A DNA stretch of 64,000 nt from Chitinophagaceae bacterium. GTDB lineage: Bacteria > Bacteroidota > Bacteroidia > Chitinophagales > Chitinophagaceae. The notes beneath the pieces were generated by a model. The model searched no databases. It was not told the DNA's origin and saw only the letters and a program-made list of their open reading frames with translations. The stretch covers positions 1,545,294 to 1,609,293 of the forward strand of contig JADKJX010000001.1 of assembly GCA_016720775.1 (NCBI GenBank), in the 5' to 3' direction. Both the position numbers and the translations under genes were made by a program. This document shows, piece by piece, positions 34,356 through 43,003 of the stretch; the stretch's first letter is position 1, and the number at the start of each line of letters is the position of its first letter.

Positions 34356-36164
34356 TCAGACGAGTTTCCTGTCGGTAATTACCATTGCCCATTTTTCCAG
34401 CATATTCACCAACTCGCCCAGCTGTACGGGTTTGCTTATGTAATCATCCATGCCTGCCTGCATACAGGCCATCCGGTCGCCATGCATCACGTTGGCAGTC
34501 ATAGCAATAATAGTGGGTTGTTTGTTGAGGCAAACCCGTATCATCTTTGTTGCTTCCAGTCCATCCATTCCAGGCATTTGAACATCCATTAATATGAGGT
34601 CGTATGCTGTTTTATCCACCATGTCCAGCACAATATGGCCGTCTCCGGCAATATCGGCCTCGTAGCCAAGTTTGCCTAATATCTTTATTGCCCATTTCTG
34701 GTTCACCAGGTTGTCTTCAGCAACTAATATCCTCAGCGGGTACCGCTTGGAAAAATCAGTGGATAATTTTTTTGCAGACATGTCAAGTACCTGCCCGTTC
34801 TTTTTTTGCCGCAGGTTGCTGAGGATATTATCAAACAGGGTATGTTGTTTTACCGGCTTGGTGAGTACAGTAATTTCTTTAGCGATATCTTCCTGTTCCC
34901 TATATTGATCGTCATTTAATGGGTTCAATAATATTACCGGCAGTTGTGGGAACTCATCTTTTATGCATCCTGCCAAATGATAGCCATTCATTCCCGGCAT
35001 GTTCATTTCGGTAATGACCAGGCTAAAAGATCGTTCGGCTAACAGTTGCAAAGCCCCCGGGCCATTTTCTGCCAGCACAGGCAATAACTTCCATTGTTGC
35101 AGCTGATCTTTCAAAATGGCTGCAGCTGTTGTATTATTATTCACTATCAATACCGGCTTTCCTTCAAAATCCTTCAAACTGTACCCGGCGGTACCGGCAA
35201 GCATCGGAACTTTATTTAATGGTATGCTAAAGATAAAACTGCTGTTAACTTCACCTGTCATTCTTATCTGCCCACTCATTTCTTCTACCAGTTTTTTGCT
35301 TATAACAAGACCCAATGATTTTTCATCCTGTTCTTCTTCCGGGTTGTTGCCAGGCAATTCATTGCCTGCAAGCAGCATTGCAGCTGCTTCAGCAGAATTG
35401 GCTACCTGGTTTTCTCCTACTGCAAAGCCTAAGGTTGGAGGTACATCCATACTGTCGTGTTTTACTATATGCACAGCTATCACAACCTGTGGCGGTTTAT
35501 TCTCCATTGCTTTTTCTACGAGGTTTGTCAATACCTGTTTCAGGCGGTTATTGTCGGTGAGCACCTGCATAGGAACCTCTTCATCTATTTTATATAAAAG
35601 CTCTATGGTTTTTTTAGATGCTTTTACGGCAAATGTTTCTATTACTTCTTCCACACAGTTGCGCAGGTCTGTATTTTTATGTTGTGTTGCCGTGATCGCC
35701 TGGTCAATTTTAGATTGATCGAGCGTATCATTTGCCATTACTTCATCAACTTTATTTAAAAGGATCCTTCCCGAACTGATCATGGTATCAAGGTAATCCC
35801 GTTGTTCAGGGTTCAGGTTTGTATCCTCCAGCAGTATGGCCATGCCTAAGATGCCATTCATGGGGGTACGTATTTCATGACTGAGTGAAGTGAGCAGTTT
35901 TTCCCTTGCGGCTGCAGATCGTTTTGCATCGGCCCTTGCTTTGGTCTCTTCCCGGCTGGCATAATCAAGGTGTTGCTGCATGGCATCTATCTGCTGCGCC
36001 ATTGCCGTTATTTTATTATGGTAACTGTTGGCGTTTGATCTGTAAAAACCGAACAGTATAAAAGCCATTGCCACAAGTACCGAAAAAAAAATGATGGCAT
36101 TAAAGGTGGATAATACAAAAAGCGGTATGTGCCCGGGTAAAAAAAAGTTTTCAGCTATTTCCAT
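34356..36164 (-). CDS. Hybrid histidine kinase paralogue with degenerate ATPase and pseudo-receiver
   Basis: 602 residues. One transmembrane helix near 15-40, a coiled coil, then a HisKA domain with His96 in LSHEIRTPMNGILGMA. The ATP-binding domain is eroded: the N-box reads LKQVLTNLVEKAMEN, and the G1 (DxGxG) and G2 (GxGxG) motifs are not found. The first receiver is also degenerate (VLIVNNNTT for the acidic pair, VITEMNMPG with Glu for the phospho-acceptor Asp). The last receiver is intact: LVAEDNLVNQK, Asp527 in LILMDVQMPGMDG and Lys578. It resembles the intact kinase at 37819-40074 in domain order and motifs, so it probably arose by duplication and may work as a phosphatase, scaffold or dimer partner. 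Confidence 0.85.
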   Translation of the reverse strand: MEIAENFFLPGHIPLFVLSTFNAIIFFSVLVAMAFILFGFYRSNANSYHNKITAMAQQIDAMQQHLDYASREETKARADAKRSAAAREKLLTSLSHEIRTPMNGILGMAILLEDTNLNPEQRDYLDTMISSGRILLNKVDEVMANDTLDQSKIDQAITATQHKNTDLRNCVEEVIETFAVKASKKTIELLYKIDEEVPMQVLTDNNRLKQVLTNLVEKAMENKPPQVVIAVHIVKHDSMDVPPTLGFAVGENQVANSAEAAAMLLAGNELPGNNPEEEQDEKSLGLVISKKLVEEMSGQIRMTGEVNSSFIFSIPLNKVPMLAGTAGYSLKDFEGKPVLIVNNNTTAAAILKDQLQQWKLLPVLAENGPGALQLLAERSFSLVITEMNMPGMNGYHLAGCIKDEFPQLPVILLNPLNDDQYREQEDIAKEITVLTKPVKQHTLFDNILSNLRQKKNGQVLDMSAKKLSTDFSKRYPLRILVAEDNLVNQKWAIKILGKLGYEADIAGDGHIVLDMVDKTAYDLILMDVQMPGMDGLEATKMIRVCLNKQPTIIAMTANVMHGDRMACMQAGMDDYISKPVQLGELVNMLEKWAMVITDRKLV

Positions 36165-36210
36165 ACTAGAAGTTATTTTTTCATTTTTTTAATGTTGGCC
36201 TGGCAGAATG

Positions 36211-36759
36211 TTACAGCTGCTCTTCGGTATAAATTACCGGTGCTTCCGTTAATTTTTTTATGGTACTGATATCTTTCAGGTGATGGTTCCAGTGAAAAAG
36301 CAAATTGTCAATAGGCTGCCACATCATCACCCAGCTGAAAATGTCGATGCCGGTAAGTATGGCCGATTCGATGCTGCCATTTTCTTTTATGATCAGCGGG
36401 ATAAGTATATGTGATAATAGTATAATAGCGAGCCCGATAAAAAGTACAATGTAGTTGCGGCGTTTGAACCGCTCAAATTCACCCTGCTTGGCCAGCATTA
36501 TATTTGCAAAGTGCCGCTTAATGGCATACATAAGCGGCTCGGTATATTGTTTATCACTTTCTGTTTTGCAGGTGACCTTATACTCAATAACAGTGAGCCG
36601 CCTGGCGGGTGCCTTAATGCGGTTTATGTATTCTTCAAACTCATGGCTAAGTTGTCTTTTGTAAAAAGGGGAAGGGTCATTCCTGTTAAAATGTTCTTCA
36701 ATTGCCTCTGGGTTTACAACCAGGAAAATATCGATCTTTTCAGGTAGTATGGATTTCAT
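36211..36759 (-). CDS. Membrane protein of unknown function
   Basis: 182 residues. The soluble N-terminal ~100 residues contain IDIFLVVNPEAIEEHFNRND and FEEYINRIKAPARRLTVIEY. Two hydrophobic segments follow at about residues 103-124 and 131-150, then a charged tail. I recognise no family. It lies upstream of the degenerate hybrid kinase on the same strand (46-base gap), so the two may be an operon. Confidence 0.6.
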   Translation of the reverse strand: MKSILPEKIDIFLVVNPEAIEEHFNRNDPSPFYKRQLSHEFEEYINRIKAPARRLTVIEYKVTCKTESDKQYTEPLMYAIKRHFANIMLAKQGEFERFKRRNYIVLFIGLAIILLSHILIPLIIKENGSIESAILTGIDIFSWVMMWQPIDNLLFHWNHHLKDISTIKKLTEAPVIYTEEQL

Positions 36760-37187
36760 TGGATAATATGTTGCAGCGCCTGGTGAATCTTGCTATGTTC
36801 TGCTGAATTTATCAACCGTGTTTATAGTACTCCGGGCGCATGATAGTACAACTGAAAATGATTGCAGGTATTGTACATGATGCTGTAAATTCCCACACGG
36901 TTCAGATTAATAGAAACATTTCTACAATATTTTGGTAATTATTTTTATACTAATAAGGAATAAAAGGAGTTTCTATACGATGCTCATAATATCCTTAAGA
37001 AAAAAACCAACAATGCCAATAGCTCCTGCTGCTTCCATTCGATCTGCATCTGCAACCTTTTGTAAAAACACCGCAGAAAAACTGTTGCTTCCATTTTTTG
37101 CATTACAAATTATTTTGGGTACCTGTTTTCTTATTTCTTATTCCGGGATCGGGAAGATGATCTTTAAGGGATCCTGAAATTCAATCA
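36760..37187. other. Intergenic region; possible small membrane ORF 36980-37177
   Basis: In this 428-base gap between divergent genes the only candidate is a frame from ATG 36980 or ATG 37013 (MPIAPAASIRSASATF) to 37177 with one hydrophobic segment (LLPFFALQIILGTCFLI). It ends 10 bases before the thioredoxin-fold gene, so it could be an upstream partner. No homologue was recognised. The rest shows nothing clear. Confidence 0.3.
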
Positions 37188-37787
37188 ATGAAAAAAACAC
37201 TAGCCATATCAGTATTATTAGTAACGTTTGCCTGCATATTCAGCCTGTTCTGGTACAGCGAATGGCGTTACAGTTTACCAACACCCATACCAGCGCAATA
37301 CCATGCAGTTAATATGGGAGCGCATATTGATATTACCGCTGCATTCAGGTCTAAGGGCAACAAACCCGTGTTCTTGCATTTCTTCAATCCCGATTGTCCC
37401 TGCTCCCGGTTCAACATACCGCATTTTAAAGGCCTGGCAAAAACTTATGGGGAGAAAATAGATTTTGCGGTAGTGGTGATGACAAAGGATAAAAATTATA
37501 CGGAGTCAACTATCCGGGAAAAATACGGACTTACGGTACCTGTTTTATTTGATACATCTCTCGCCCGGACCTGTGGTGTATATTCTACCCCCCAGGCGGT
37601 ATTGCTTTCTGCCGGTAAGGAACTCTATTACCGGGGAAATTATAACCGAAGCCGGTATTGTACCGATAAAAAAAGTAACTACGCTCAAACAGCAATAGAT
37701 TCTTTATTAGCCAGCAGACCGGAGCCTTTCTTTAACAAGTATGCACTTACAGCTTATGGCTGTTCACTGCCGGGCTGTAAAAAATAA
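37188..37787 (+). CDS. Thioredoxin-fold protein with CPC motif, membrane-anchored
   Basis: 199 residues. An N-terminal hydrophobic helix (TLAISVLLVTFACIFSLFW) anchors or exports it. The domain starts at NKPVFLHFFNPDCPCSRFNI, where CPC corresponds to the redox site of AhpC/TSA-like or DUF6436-type proteins; AVVVMTKDKNY and GVYSTPQAVLLSAG (cis-Pro loop) complete the fold. The C-terminus has a conserved-looking pair of cysteines in YGCSLPGCKK. It probably acts in periplasmic redox or thiol handling. It lies 31 bases upstream of the hybrid kinase gene and is likely co-transcribed with it. Confidence 0.75.
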   Translation: MKKTLAISVLLVTFACIFSLFWYSEWRYSLPTPIPAQYHAVNMGAHIDITAAFRSKGNKPVFLHFFNPDCPCSRFNIPHFKGLAKTYGEKIDFAVVVMTKDKNYTESTIREKYGLTVPVLFDTSLARTCGVYSTPQAVLLSAGKELYYRGNYNRSRYCTDKKSNYAQTAIDSLLASRPEPFFNKYALTAYGCSLPGCKK

Positions 37788-37818
37788 AACCAATAAATCC
37801 TAAAAACCAAGAATAAAA

Positions 37819-40074
37819 ATGGACGTTACAAAATTTGAAAAGCCGAAAGTTGCAGTTTCATTTGCGCAACAGGTGAAGGAACGATCAGATAAGCTGATGA
37901 ATTATTTCCTTATTTGTTTTTTTATCTGCGGTTTAGTGCTGGCACCTTTCTATGATACCTGGCTGATTGCTTTTGGCGTAGGCGGACTTAATCTTTTTGC
38001 CTACTACTTTACTAAAATAGCCATGCCGGATTCAAATTTATACCAGTATGTTTTAAGCCTGGTATTGGGTGTTTTTATGGCCCAGGGTATTTACCAGATG
38101 CATGGTCTTTTTGAGATGCATTTTGCTGCATTTATTGCCAGTACGATACTCATCACCTACCAAAACTGGAAACTGCAGATCCCGTTGGTGCTCTTTGTGC
38201 TGATTCATCATGCCGGGTTGGCTTACCTGCAAAACTCGGGAGTAAAGGGAGTTTATTTTTCCCAGCTTGATACCATTGAACTAAGTGCTTTTATCATACA
38301 TATTGTACTGGCCGGATTGATATTCTTTACCTGTGGATTATGGGCCTACCTGTTAAAAAAATACAGTAAGATACAAATAGAGCAAACCCGTGAAGTGGGC
38401 AGGCTGGAACGGGAGTCGCAAATTCATAAAGAAAGGATATTGAATGAAGAGGCGCTGAAAGTGGCCTACCAGAAAGCAGAACAGGCACGCCATGAGGCAG
38501 ATGAGGCCAATAAGGCAAAAAGTGTTTTTCTTGCCACCATGAGCCACGAGATACGAACACCCATGAACGGGGTAATTGGTATGGCATCACTTTTAAACGA
38601 AACACAACTTACACCCGAACAGCGGGAATATGCAAAAACGATCACTACCTGCGGAGAGTCTTTGCTTACAGTGATCAACGATATCCTTGATTTTTCCAAG
38701 ATCGAATCCGGTAATATGGAACTGGAGCAAAGAGATTTTGATCTGCGTACCTGTATAGAAGATGTGCTGGATGTATTTGCAGGCAGGGCAGGTAAACTCG
38801 GCCTTGACCTGGTTTACGAAATTGATTACAATGTACCTGCACAGATTATTGGAGACAGCTTAAGACTGCGCCAGATACTTGTGAACCTGGTGAGTAACGC
38901 CATTAAGTTTACCGAACAGGGAGAAATATTTGTTGGTGTTCATTTAAATGATGTAAAAAGAGACGGGCAGATTGAACTGCAGTTTGAAATCCGGGACACC
39001 GGTATTGGCATCCCGGCCGATAAAATCGAAAGATTGTTCAAGGCATTCTCACAGGTAGATTCGTCTACCAGCCGTAAATACGGCGGCACCGGGCTGGGCC
39101 TTATTATTTGCGAAAAACTGATCGGCCTTATGGGCGGACACATCGACGTAAAAAGTATAGAGAATGAGGGTACCACATTTACTTTTACGATGCAGTCATC
39201 TGCGAGTTCACAATCGTTGCGTACCTATGTCACCAATCACATAGCAGGTATGGAAGGAAAGCAGGTATTGGTGGTTGATGATAATTTAACCAACCGCTGT
39301 ATCCTTAAAAATCAACTGGAGATGTGGAAACTGGTACCAACACTTGCCAGCAGTGGTGCAGAAGCATTGGAAATAATGAATAAAGGAATGCAGCTTGATC
39401 TGTTGCTCACCGATATGCAGATGCCCGATATGGATGGATGCCAGCTGGCACAACATGTACAAAAACTTTACCCGGAACTGCCCATCATCCTGCTTAGTTC
39501 GGTAGGCGATGAGCGGAATAAGGAATATGAAGGCCTGTTCAAATCAGTATTGACAAAGCCCATTAAACAGGAGATGCTTTGTAAACTTATCATTAATGAA
39601 TTGCGGGGCAGATCAAAGCCGTTGACAGATATGATGCCTGCCAAACAAAAACTGTCAAGTGATTTCGCAAAAGAGCATCCATTAAAAATACTGGTGGCCG
39701 AAGACAACCTGGTAAATCAGAAATTGGCACTTAAAATATTAAGTAAACTGGGCTTTGAAGCTGCACTGGCAGAAAATGGAAATGTGGCTGTTGAAATGTC
39801 TAACCGGGAGCTGTACGATATCATATTGATGGATGTGCAAATGCCGGAGATAGATGGATTGGAAGCTACCCGTATCATACGCCAGGGTATGGAAATACAA
39901 CCCACTATTATTGCTATGACGGCCAATGCCATGAAGGAGGACAGGGATCAATGCCTGAAAGCCGGGATGGATGATTTTTTAAGTAAACCGGTAAAGCTGG
40001 AAGAACTGGTGAACATGCTTGCCAAATGGTCGATTATTGGAAAGGATAGAAATATGAGTGGAAAACGGGCCTGA
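37819..40074 (+). CDS. Hybrid sensor histidine kinase with two receiver domains
   Basis: 751 residues. Five or six transmembrane helices (about 28-180) form the sensor part without a recognisable ligand domain, followed by a coiled coil. HisKA has His243 in MSHEIRTPMNGVIGMA. The ATPase domain is intact: ILVNLVSNAIKFTEQGE (N-box), RDTGIGIP (G1) and YGGTGLGL (G2). Receiver 1 has VLVVDDNLTNR and Asp532 in LLLTDMQMPDMDG; receiver 2 has LVAEDNLVNQK and Asp672 in IILMDVQMPEIDG. The Hpt gene follows at 40104, giving a full multistep phosphorelay, although no DNA-binding output regulator is adjacent. Confidence 0.93.
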   Translation: MDVTKFEKPKVAVSFAQQVKERSDKLMNYFLICFFICGLVLAPFYDTWLIAFGVGGLNLFAYYFTKIAMPDSNLYQYVLSLVLGVFMAQGIYQMHGLFEMHFAAFIASTILITYQNWKLQIPLVLFVLIHHAGLAYLQNSGVKGVYFSQLDTIELSAFIIHIVLAGLIFFTCGLWAYLLKKYSKIQIEQTREVGRLERESQIHKERILNEEALKVAYQKAEQARHEADEANKAKSVFLATMSHEIRTPMNGVIGMASLLNETQLTPEQREYAKTITTCGESLLTVINDILDFSKIESGNMELEQRDFDLRTCIEDVLDVFAGRAGKLGLDLVYEIDYNVPAQIIGDSLRLRQILVNLVSNAIKFTEQGEIFVGVHLNDVKRDGQIELQFEIRDTGIGIPADKIERLFKAFSQVDSSTSRKYGGTGLGLIICEKLIGLMGGHIDVKSIENEGTTFTFTMQSSASSQSLRTYVTNHIAGMEGKQVLVVDDNLTNRCILKNQLEMWKLVPTLASSGAEALEIMNKGMQLDLLLTDMQMPDMDGCQLAQHVQKLYPELPIILLSSVGDERNKEYEGLFKSVLTKPIKQEMLCKLIINELRGRSKPLTDMMPAKQKLSSDFAKEHPLKILVAEDNLVNQKLALKILSKLGFEAALAENGNVAVEMSNRELYDIILMDVQMPEIDGLEATRIIRQGMEIQPTIIAMTANAMKEDRDQCLKAGMDDFLSKPVKLEELVNMLAKWSIIGKDRNMSGKRA

Positions 40075-40103
40075 TAAAATTGTATGACCCTAAAATATAT
40101 ACT

Positions 40104-40490
40104 ATGCAAAATTTAAAAATGCGTTCAGCAGCTACAGCAGGTTTATATGATCTGACTATGCTGGAAGAAATGGATGATCATGAATACGTACTGGAAGTAC
40201 TTGCTGCCCTGTTGCATGAAATGCCGGGTGACTTTGAAGAAATGCAGCTTGCATTACTGGCAGGCAATACTGATATTGTTTGTAAAAAGGCACACAAGCT
40301 TAAGAGCAGCGCAGGTGTAATACAGGCAGAAAAATTAACCATGCTCCTGGGCGATATTGAAGCCATTGGTAAAAAAAGAGGGATCTGTGATGAACTGATC
40401 AGCCTGGTTGAAAATGCCGCCCGGGAAAGCAACCATATTGAAAAGTCATTGAAGATCTATATGGAAGGGCTGAATAAGAAAATTGCTTAA
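40104..40490 (+). CDS. Hpt domain phosphotransfer protein
   Basis: 128 residues from ATG 40104; the frame is also open to a TTG at 40080. The phospho-acceptor His64 is in KKAHKLKSSAGVIQ, the standard HxxKSS motif, within a helical bundle. It should carry phosphate between the receivers of the upstream kinase (and perhaps its paralogue at 34356-36164) and an unlinked response regulator. The gap to the kinase gene is 29 bases. Confidence 0.88.
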   Translation: MQNLKMRSAATAGLYDLTMLEEMDDHEYVLEVLAALLHEMPGDFEEMQLALLAGNTDIVCKKAHKLKSSAGVIQAEKLTMLLGDIEAIGKKRGICDELISLVENAARESNHIEKSLKIYMEGLNKKIA

Positions 40491-40567
40491 AGTCGTGGTA
40501 CTTTAAATACTAAAGGGCCTTACGAAAGTGGGGCCCTTGCCAATTGGTGAAGACAGCTAATAATAAA

Positions 40568-40591
40568 AAGCCTCACATTTCTGTGAGGCTT
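40568..40591 (-). terminator. Rho-independent terminator of tRNA-Val
   Basis: AAGCCTCACA and TGTGAGGCTT form a 10-bp stem. On the minus strand the stem is followed by T-rich sequence, just past the 3' end of the tRNA. Confidence 0.8.
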
Positions 40592-40594
40592 GAG

Positions 40595-40669
40595 TGGGAG
40601 TTGACGGGGTCGAACCGCCGACCCTCTGCTTGTAAGGCAGATGCTCTAAACCAACTGAGCTAAACTCCC
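40595..40669 (-). tRNA. tRNA-Val (anticodon UAC)
   Basis: The minus strand folds into a full cloverleaf: acceptor GGGAGTT/AACTCCC, D-loop AGCTCAGTTGGTTTAGAGC, anticodon stem-loop TCTGC-CTTACAA-GCAGA with anticodon TAC, and T-arm GGCGGTTCGACCCCGTC. It is 75 bases including the discriminator A; CCA is not encoded. Confidence 0.95.
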
Positions 40670-40753
40670 TTTTTCCTTCAACAATAGATGCTCAGGATTT
40701 TCGGATGGCAAAGATAAGGGTTAAATTTTTCCGGCAAAATTTTTTACTGAAAA

Positions 40754-41068
40754 TCAGTTCAACTGCACTGCCGGCAGGCGATAAGATTGCCCATCATACA
40801 CAAATAATTCATCAATCTCCACGGTCCAGTATTTATACAGGGGCGATTTACTCAGGTAATGTTCCACCTCTTCTTTGTTCGGGGCATTGAAGACCATCCA
40901 GCTTCGCTGGGTTTCCCTACTTACGGTGTAATAATCGATGATATTCTTTTCTATGAGGCTGTTGATGTAAACACGGTGCGGCGGCACAAAACTCATGAAC
41001 TCATCATCCATTTCAAACTGTACAGTTACCTGGTATTTATTCAGCTGTTGATCATTTATATTTTCCAT
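40754..41068 (-). CDS. Small conserved-type protein of unknown function (YciI/muconolactone-isomerase-like fold?)
   Basis: 104 residues from ATG 41068 (MENINDQQLNKYQVTV). The pattern of a strand, helix, strand (QFEMDDEFMSFVPPHR; DYYTVSRETQRSWMVFNAPN, then VEHYLSKSPLYKYWTVEI) suggests a ferredoxin-like alpha/beta dimer such as YciI or muconolactone isomerase, but the identity is uncertain. The start overlaps the mtaB 3' end by 13 bases, so the two are translationally linked. Confidence 0.55.
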   Translation of the reverse strand: MENINDQQLNKYQVTVQFEMDDEFMSFVPPHRVYINSLIEKNIIDYYTVSRETQRSWMVFNAPNKEEVEHYLSKSPLYKYWTVEIDELFVYDGQSYRLPAVQLN

Positions 41069-42339
41069 TCTGCTATTTTGTTTTGCCATTCGGGCTTGTA
41101 CGGAATTGTTATTTTAATATAATTGTCGGTATAACCTTCCATCATACCGTTCTTACTGTTCATTTCAAACAGCACTTTTCTTGTTTTACCAATGTGCTGA
41201 CTGGTGAAATGCTGCATTTTCCGGTAACTCAGGTTACGCAGCATCTTATTCCGTTCATTCCTTACATGAACCGGAACAACCGGCTTCATACCTGCAGCAA
41301 GTGTATTCGTTCTTTCAGAATAAGTAAATACATGCAGGTAAGACAGATCCAGTTGATGAAGAAAGTCAAATGTTTCCATAAAGTCGGCATCTGTTTCACC
41401 CGGGAAACCAACGATCACATCGGCGCCAATGCAGCAATGCGGCATTACGGTTTTAATAAGGCCGATCCGTTCAGCATACAATTCTCTTTTATACCGCCGC
41501 CGCATCAGGCTCAATATCCTGTTACTTCCGCTTTGCAGGGGAATATGAAAATGCGGCATGAACTTCCTGCTGTTGCTTACAAATTCGATTATGTCGTTGC
41601 TTAACAGGTTGGGTTCAATAGATGAAATACGGAATCGTTCAATGCCTTCAATTTTATCAAGATCCTTAATTAAAGAATAAAAATTTTCTTTGCCATGGGC
41701 CTGCCCTGGATCCCCCCTTTGGGGGGTGGGGGGGCGGTAGTCACCCAGGTTAATTCCGGTCAACACAATTTCTTTCACACCTTGTTCAGCAATTTGCTGA
41801 ACGTTGGTTATAACATTATCGATGCTGTCACTTCTGCTTTTACCTCTTGCAAGCGGAATGGTACAGAAGGAACAATTATAATCACAGCCATCCTGTACTT
41901 TTAAAAATACCCGGGTGCGGTCGTTGATAGAATGTGATGCAGTGAATTCGTTCACGTCTTCAATATCGCAACTGCAGATCTTAGTGCTGTCGCCTTTGCT
42001 GATCTCTTTCAGGTGTTGGGCAATGTTGAATTTTTCTGCAGCACCCAATACCAGGTCAACGCCGGGGATAGCGGCGATCTCTTTTGGTTTTAACTGTGCA
42101 TAGCATCCCGTAATAACCACCATGGCTTCGGGTGCCTTGCGTTGAATACGACGAACCAGCATCCGGCATTCCTTATCTGCATTATCCGTTACCGAACAGG
42201 TGTTGATCACATACACATCTGCCACTTCATCAAAGCTTCTCTTCTCAAAACCATCATTCTCCAGCAACCTGCCAATGGTGGAGGTTTCGGAGAAATTAAG
42301 CTTGCAGCCCAATGTATGTAGTGCAACGGTCTTGTTCAT
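41056..42339 (-). CDS. mtaB: tRNA t6A37 methylthiotransferase MtaB
   Basis: 427 residues from ATG 42339 (MNKTVALHTLGCKLNFSE). The N-terminal UPF0004 domain has three conserved cysteines (HTLGCKLN, NTCSVTDNA, VITGCYAQLKP). The radical SAM motif is DGCDYNCSFCTIP. A C-terminal TRAM-like part follows. It converts ct6A/t6A to ms2t6A in tRNAs reading ANN codons. A loop after LTGINLGDYR is lengthened by residues PPTPQRGDPGQ encoded by a G-run palindrome (41712-41736). Confidence 0.93.
   Translation of the reverse strand: MNKTVALHTLGCKLNFSETSTIGRLLENDGFEKRSFDEVADVYVINTCSVTDNADKECRMLVRRIQRKAPEAMVVITGCYAQLKPKEIAAIPGVDLVLGAAEKFNIAQHLKEISKGDSTKICSCDIEDVNEFTASHSINDRTRVFLKVQDGCDYNCSFCTIPLARGKSRSDSIDNVITNVQQIAEQGVKEIVLTGINLGDYRPPTPQRGDPGQAHGKENFYSLIKDLDKIEGIERFRISSIEPNLLSNDIIEFVSNSRKFMPHFHIPLQSGSNRILSLMRRRYKRELYAERIGLIKTVMPHCCIGADVIVGFPGETDADFMETFDFLHQLDLSYLHVFTYSERTNTLAAGMKPVVPVHVRNERNKMLRNLSYRKMQHFTSQHIGKTRKVLFEMNSKNGMMEGYTDNYIKITIPYKPEWQNKIAEWKI
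41712..41736. repeat. G-run palindrome inserted in frame in mtaB
   Basis: CCCCCCTTTGGGGGG followed by TGGGGGGGC lies in the mtaB reading frame and encodes part of a Pro/Gly/Gln-rich loop. It resembles the palindromes in argG, argF' and around DUF559-argB. Confidence 0.7.
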
Positions 42340-42366
42340 TGGTGGCAAAATTAACGAAAATGAAAT

Positions 42367-42450
42367 AGAAACACGGATGACACGGATGGATGGGGATTAT
42401 CGCTGATCAGAACCGCTTAAATCCGTCTCATCCGTCTCATCAGCGTTTCT
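42367..42450. repeat. Imperfect palindrome with CGGATGACACGGATG motifs
   Basis: AGAAACACGGATGACACGGA at the left faces ATCCGTCTCATCCGTCTCAT and GCGTTTCT at the right. It fills the short region between the divergent mtaB and DUF4258 genes. This CGGATG palindrome type is distinct from the G-run class. Confidence 0.7.
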
Positions 42451-42472
42451 ATCAATTAAAGTAACTTGCAGC

Positions 42473-42925
42473 ATGCTTAAAAAATATCTTCCATATATAT
42501 TATTGGTAGCCGCAGCATTGTTATTATTTTTTATCAAGAAAAAACAACGGGGGCATGAACCGGTAAAGCCAGCAACGGAACAAACCGACACCCATATAAC
42601 TGTGCCGGCCGTAGTACCGGGTGAAGAAAAACAGGAAGCGATTGAGGGATTCAACCGGAATACTACCAATCTTATTTTCAGCAAACACGCCAGGTGCCGG
42701 ATGGAATGCAGGAATATTGATGAGAGTGAGGTGAGGGAAATTCTCCTTAAAGGAAGGGTCAATCCCAAAAAGATACAGCGTGATAAACGGGGCATGACCT
42801 ACCCGGTGGAAGGTATTACACACGATAACCAGCATGTGCGGATCGTTTTTGCTCCAAAAGATGATGGCCTGGTGGTGGTGACGGTGATTGACCTCGACAC
42901 GGATTGGTCATGCGATTGTAAATAG
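42473..42925 (+). CDS. DUF4258 domain protein with N-terminal membrane anchor
   Basis: 150 residues. One N-terminal transmembrane helix (YLPYILLVAAALLLFF) is followed by a Pro/Thr/Glu linker. The DUF4258 region has SKHARCRMECRNIDESEVRE, then ILLKGRVNPKK and VRIVFAPKDDGLVVVTVI. The fold resembles RelE-like toxins, but no antitoxin gene is adjacent and the function is unknown. Confidence 0.75.
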   Translation: MLKKYLPYILLVAAALLLFFIKKKQRGHEPVKPATEQTDTHITVPAVVPGEEKQEAIEGFNRNTTNLIFSKHARCRMECRNIDESEVREILLKGRVNPKKIQRDKRGMTYPVEGITHDNQHVRIVFAPKDDGLVVVTVIDLDTDWSCDCK

Positions 42926-42969
42926 ATTCCCGTTCATAAATCTTCATTTTTCTTAACAATAAAAACCTG

Positions 42970-42977
42970 TAAGTTTG
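42970..42977 (+). promoter_or_regulatory. Bacteroidota-type -7 element of the GH3 gene
   Basis: TAAGTTTG matches TAnnTTTG and lies 26 bases before the GH3 ATG. A T-run at 42947-42950 sits 19 bases upstream, where the -33 element is expected. Confidence 0.5.
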
Positions 42978-43003
42978 TTACCGAAAGGTTTGAAAGAACA
43001 GTA

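Noticed and set aside
42397..42795. 132-codon minus-strand ORF over DUF4258
   Set aside because: Overlaps a well-supported gene and a palindromic repeat; no recognisable motif.
42473..42925. DUF4258 protein considered as a toxin of a toxin-antitoxin pair
   Set aside because: It has a membrane anchor and no adjacent small antitoxin gene.
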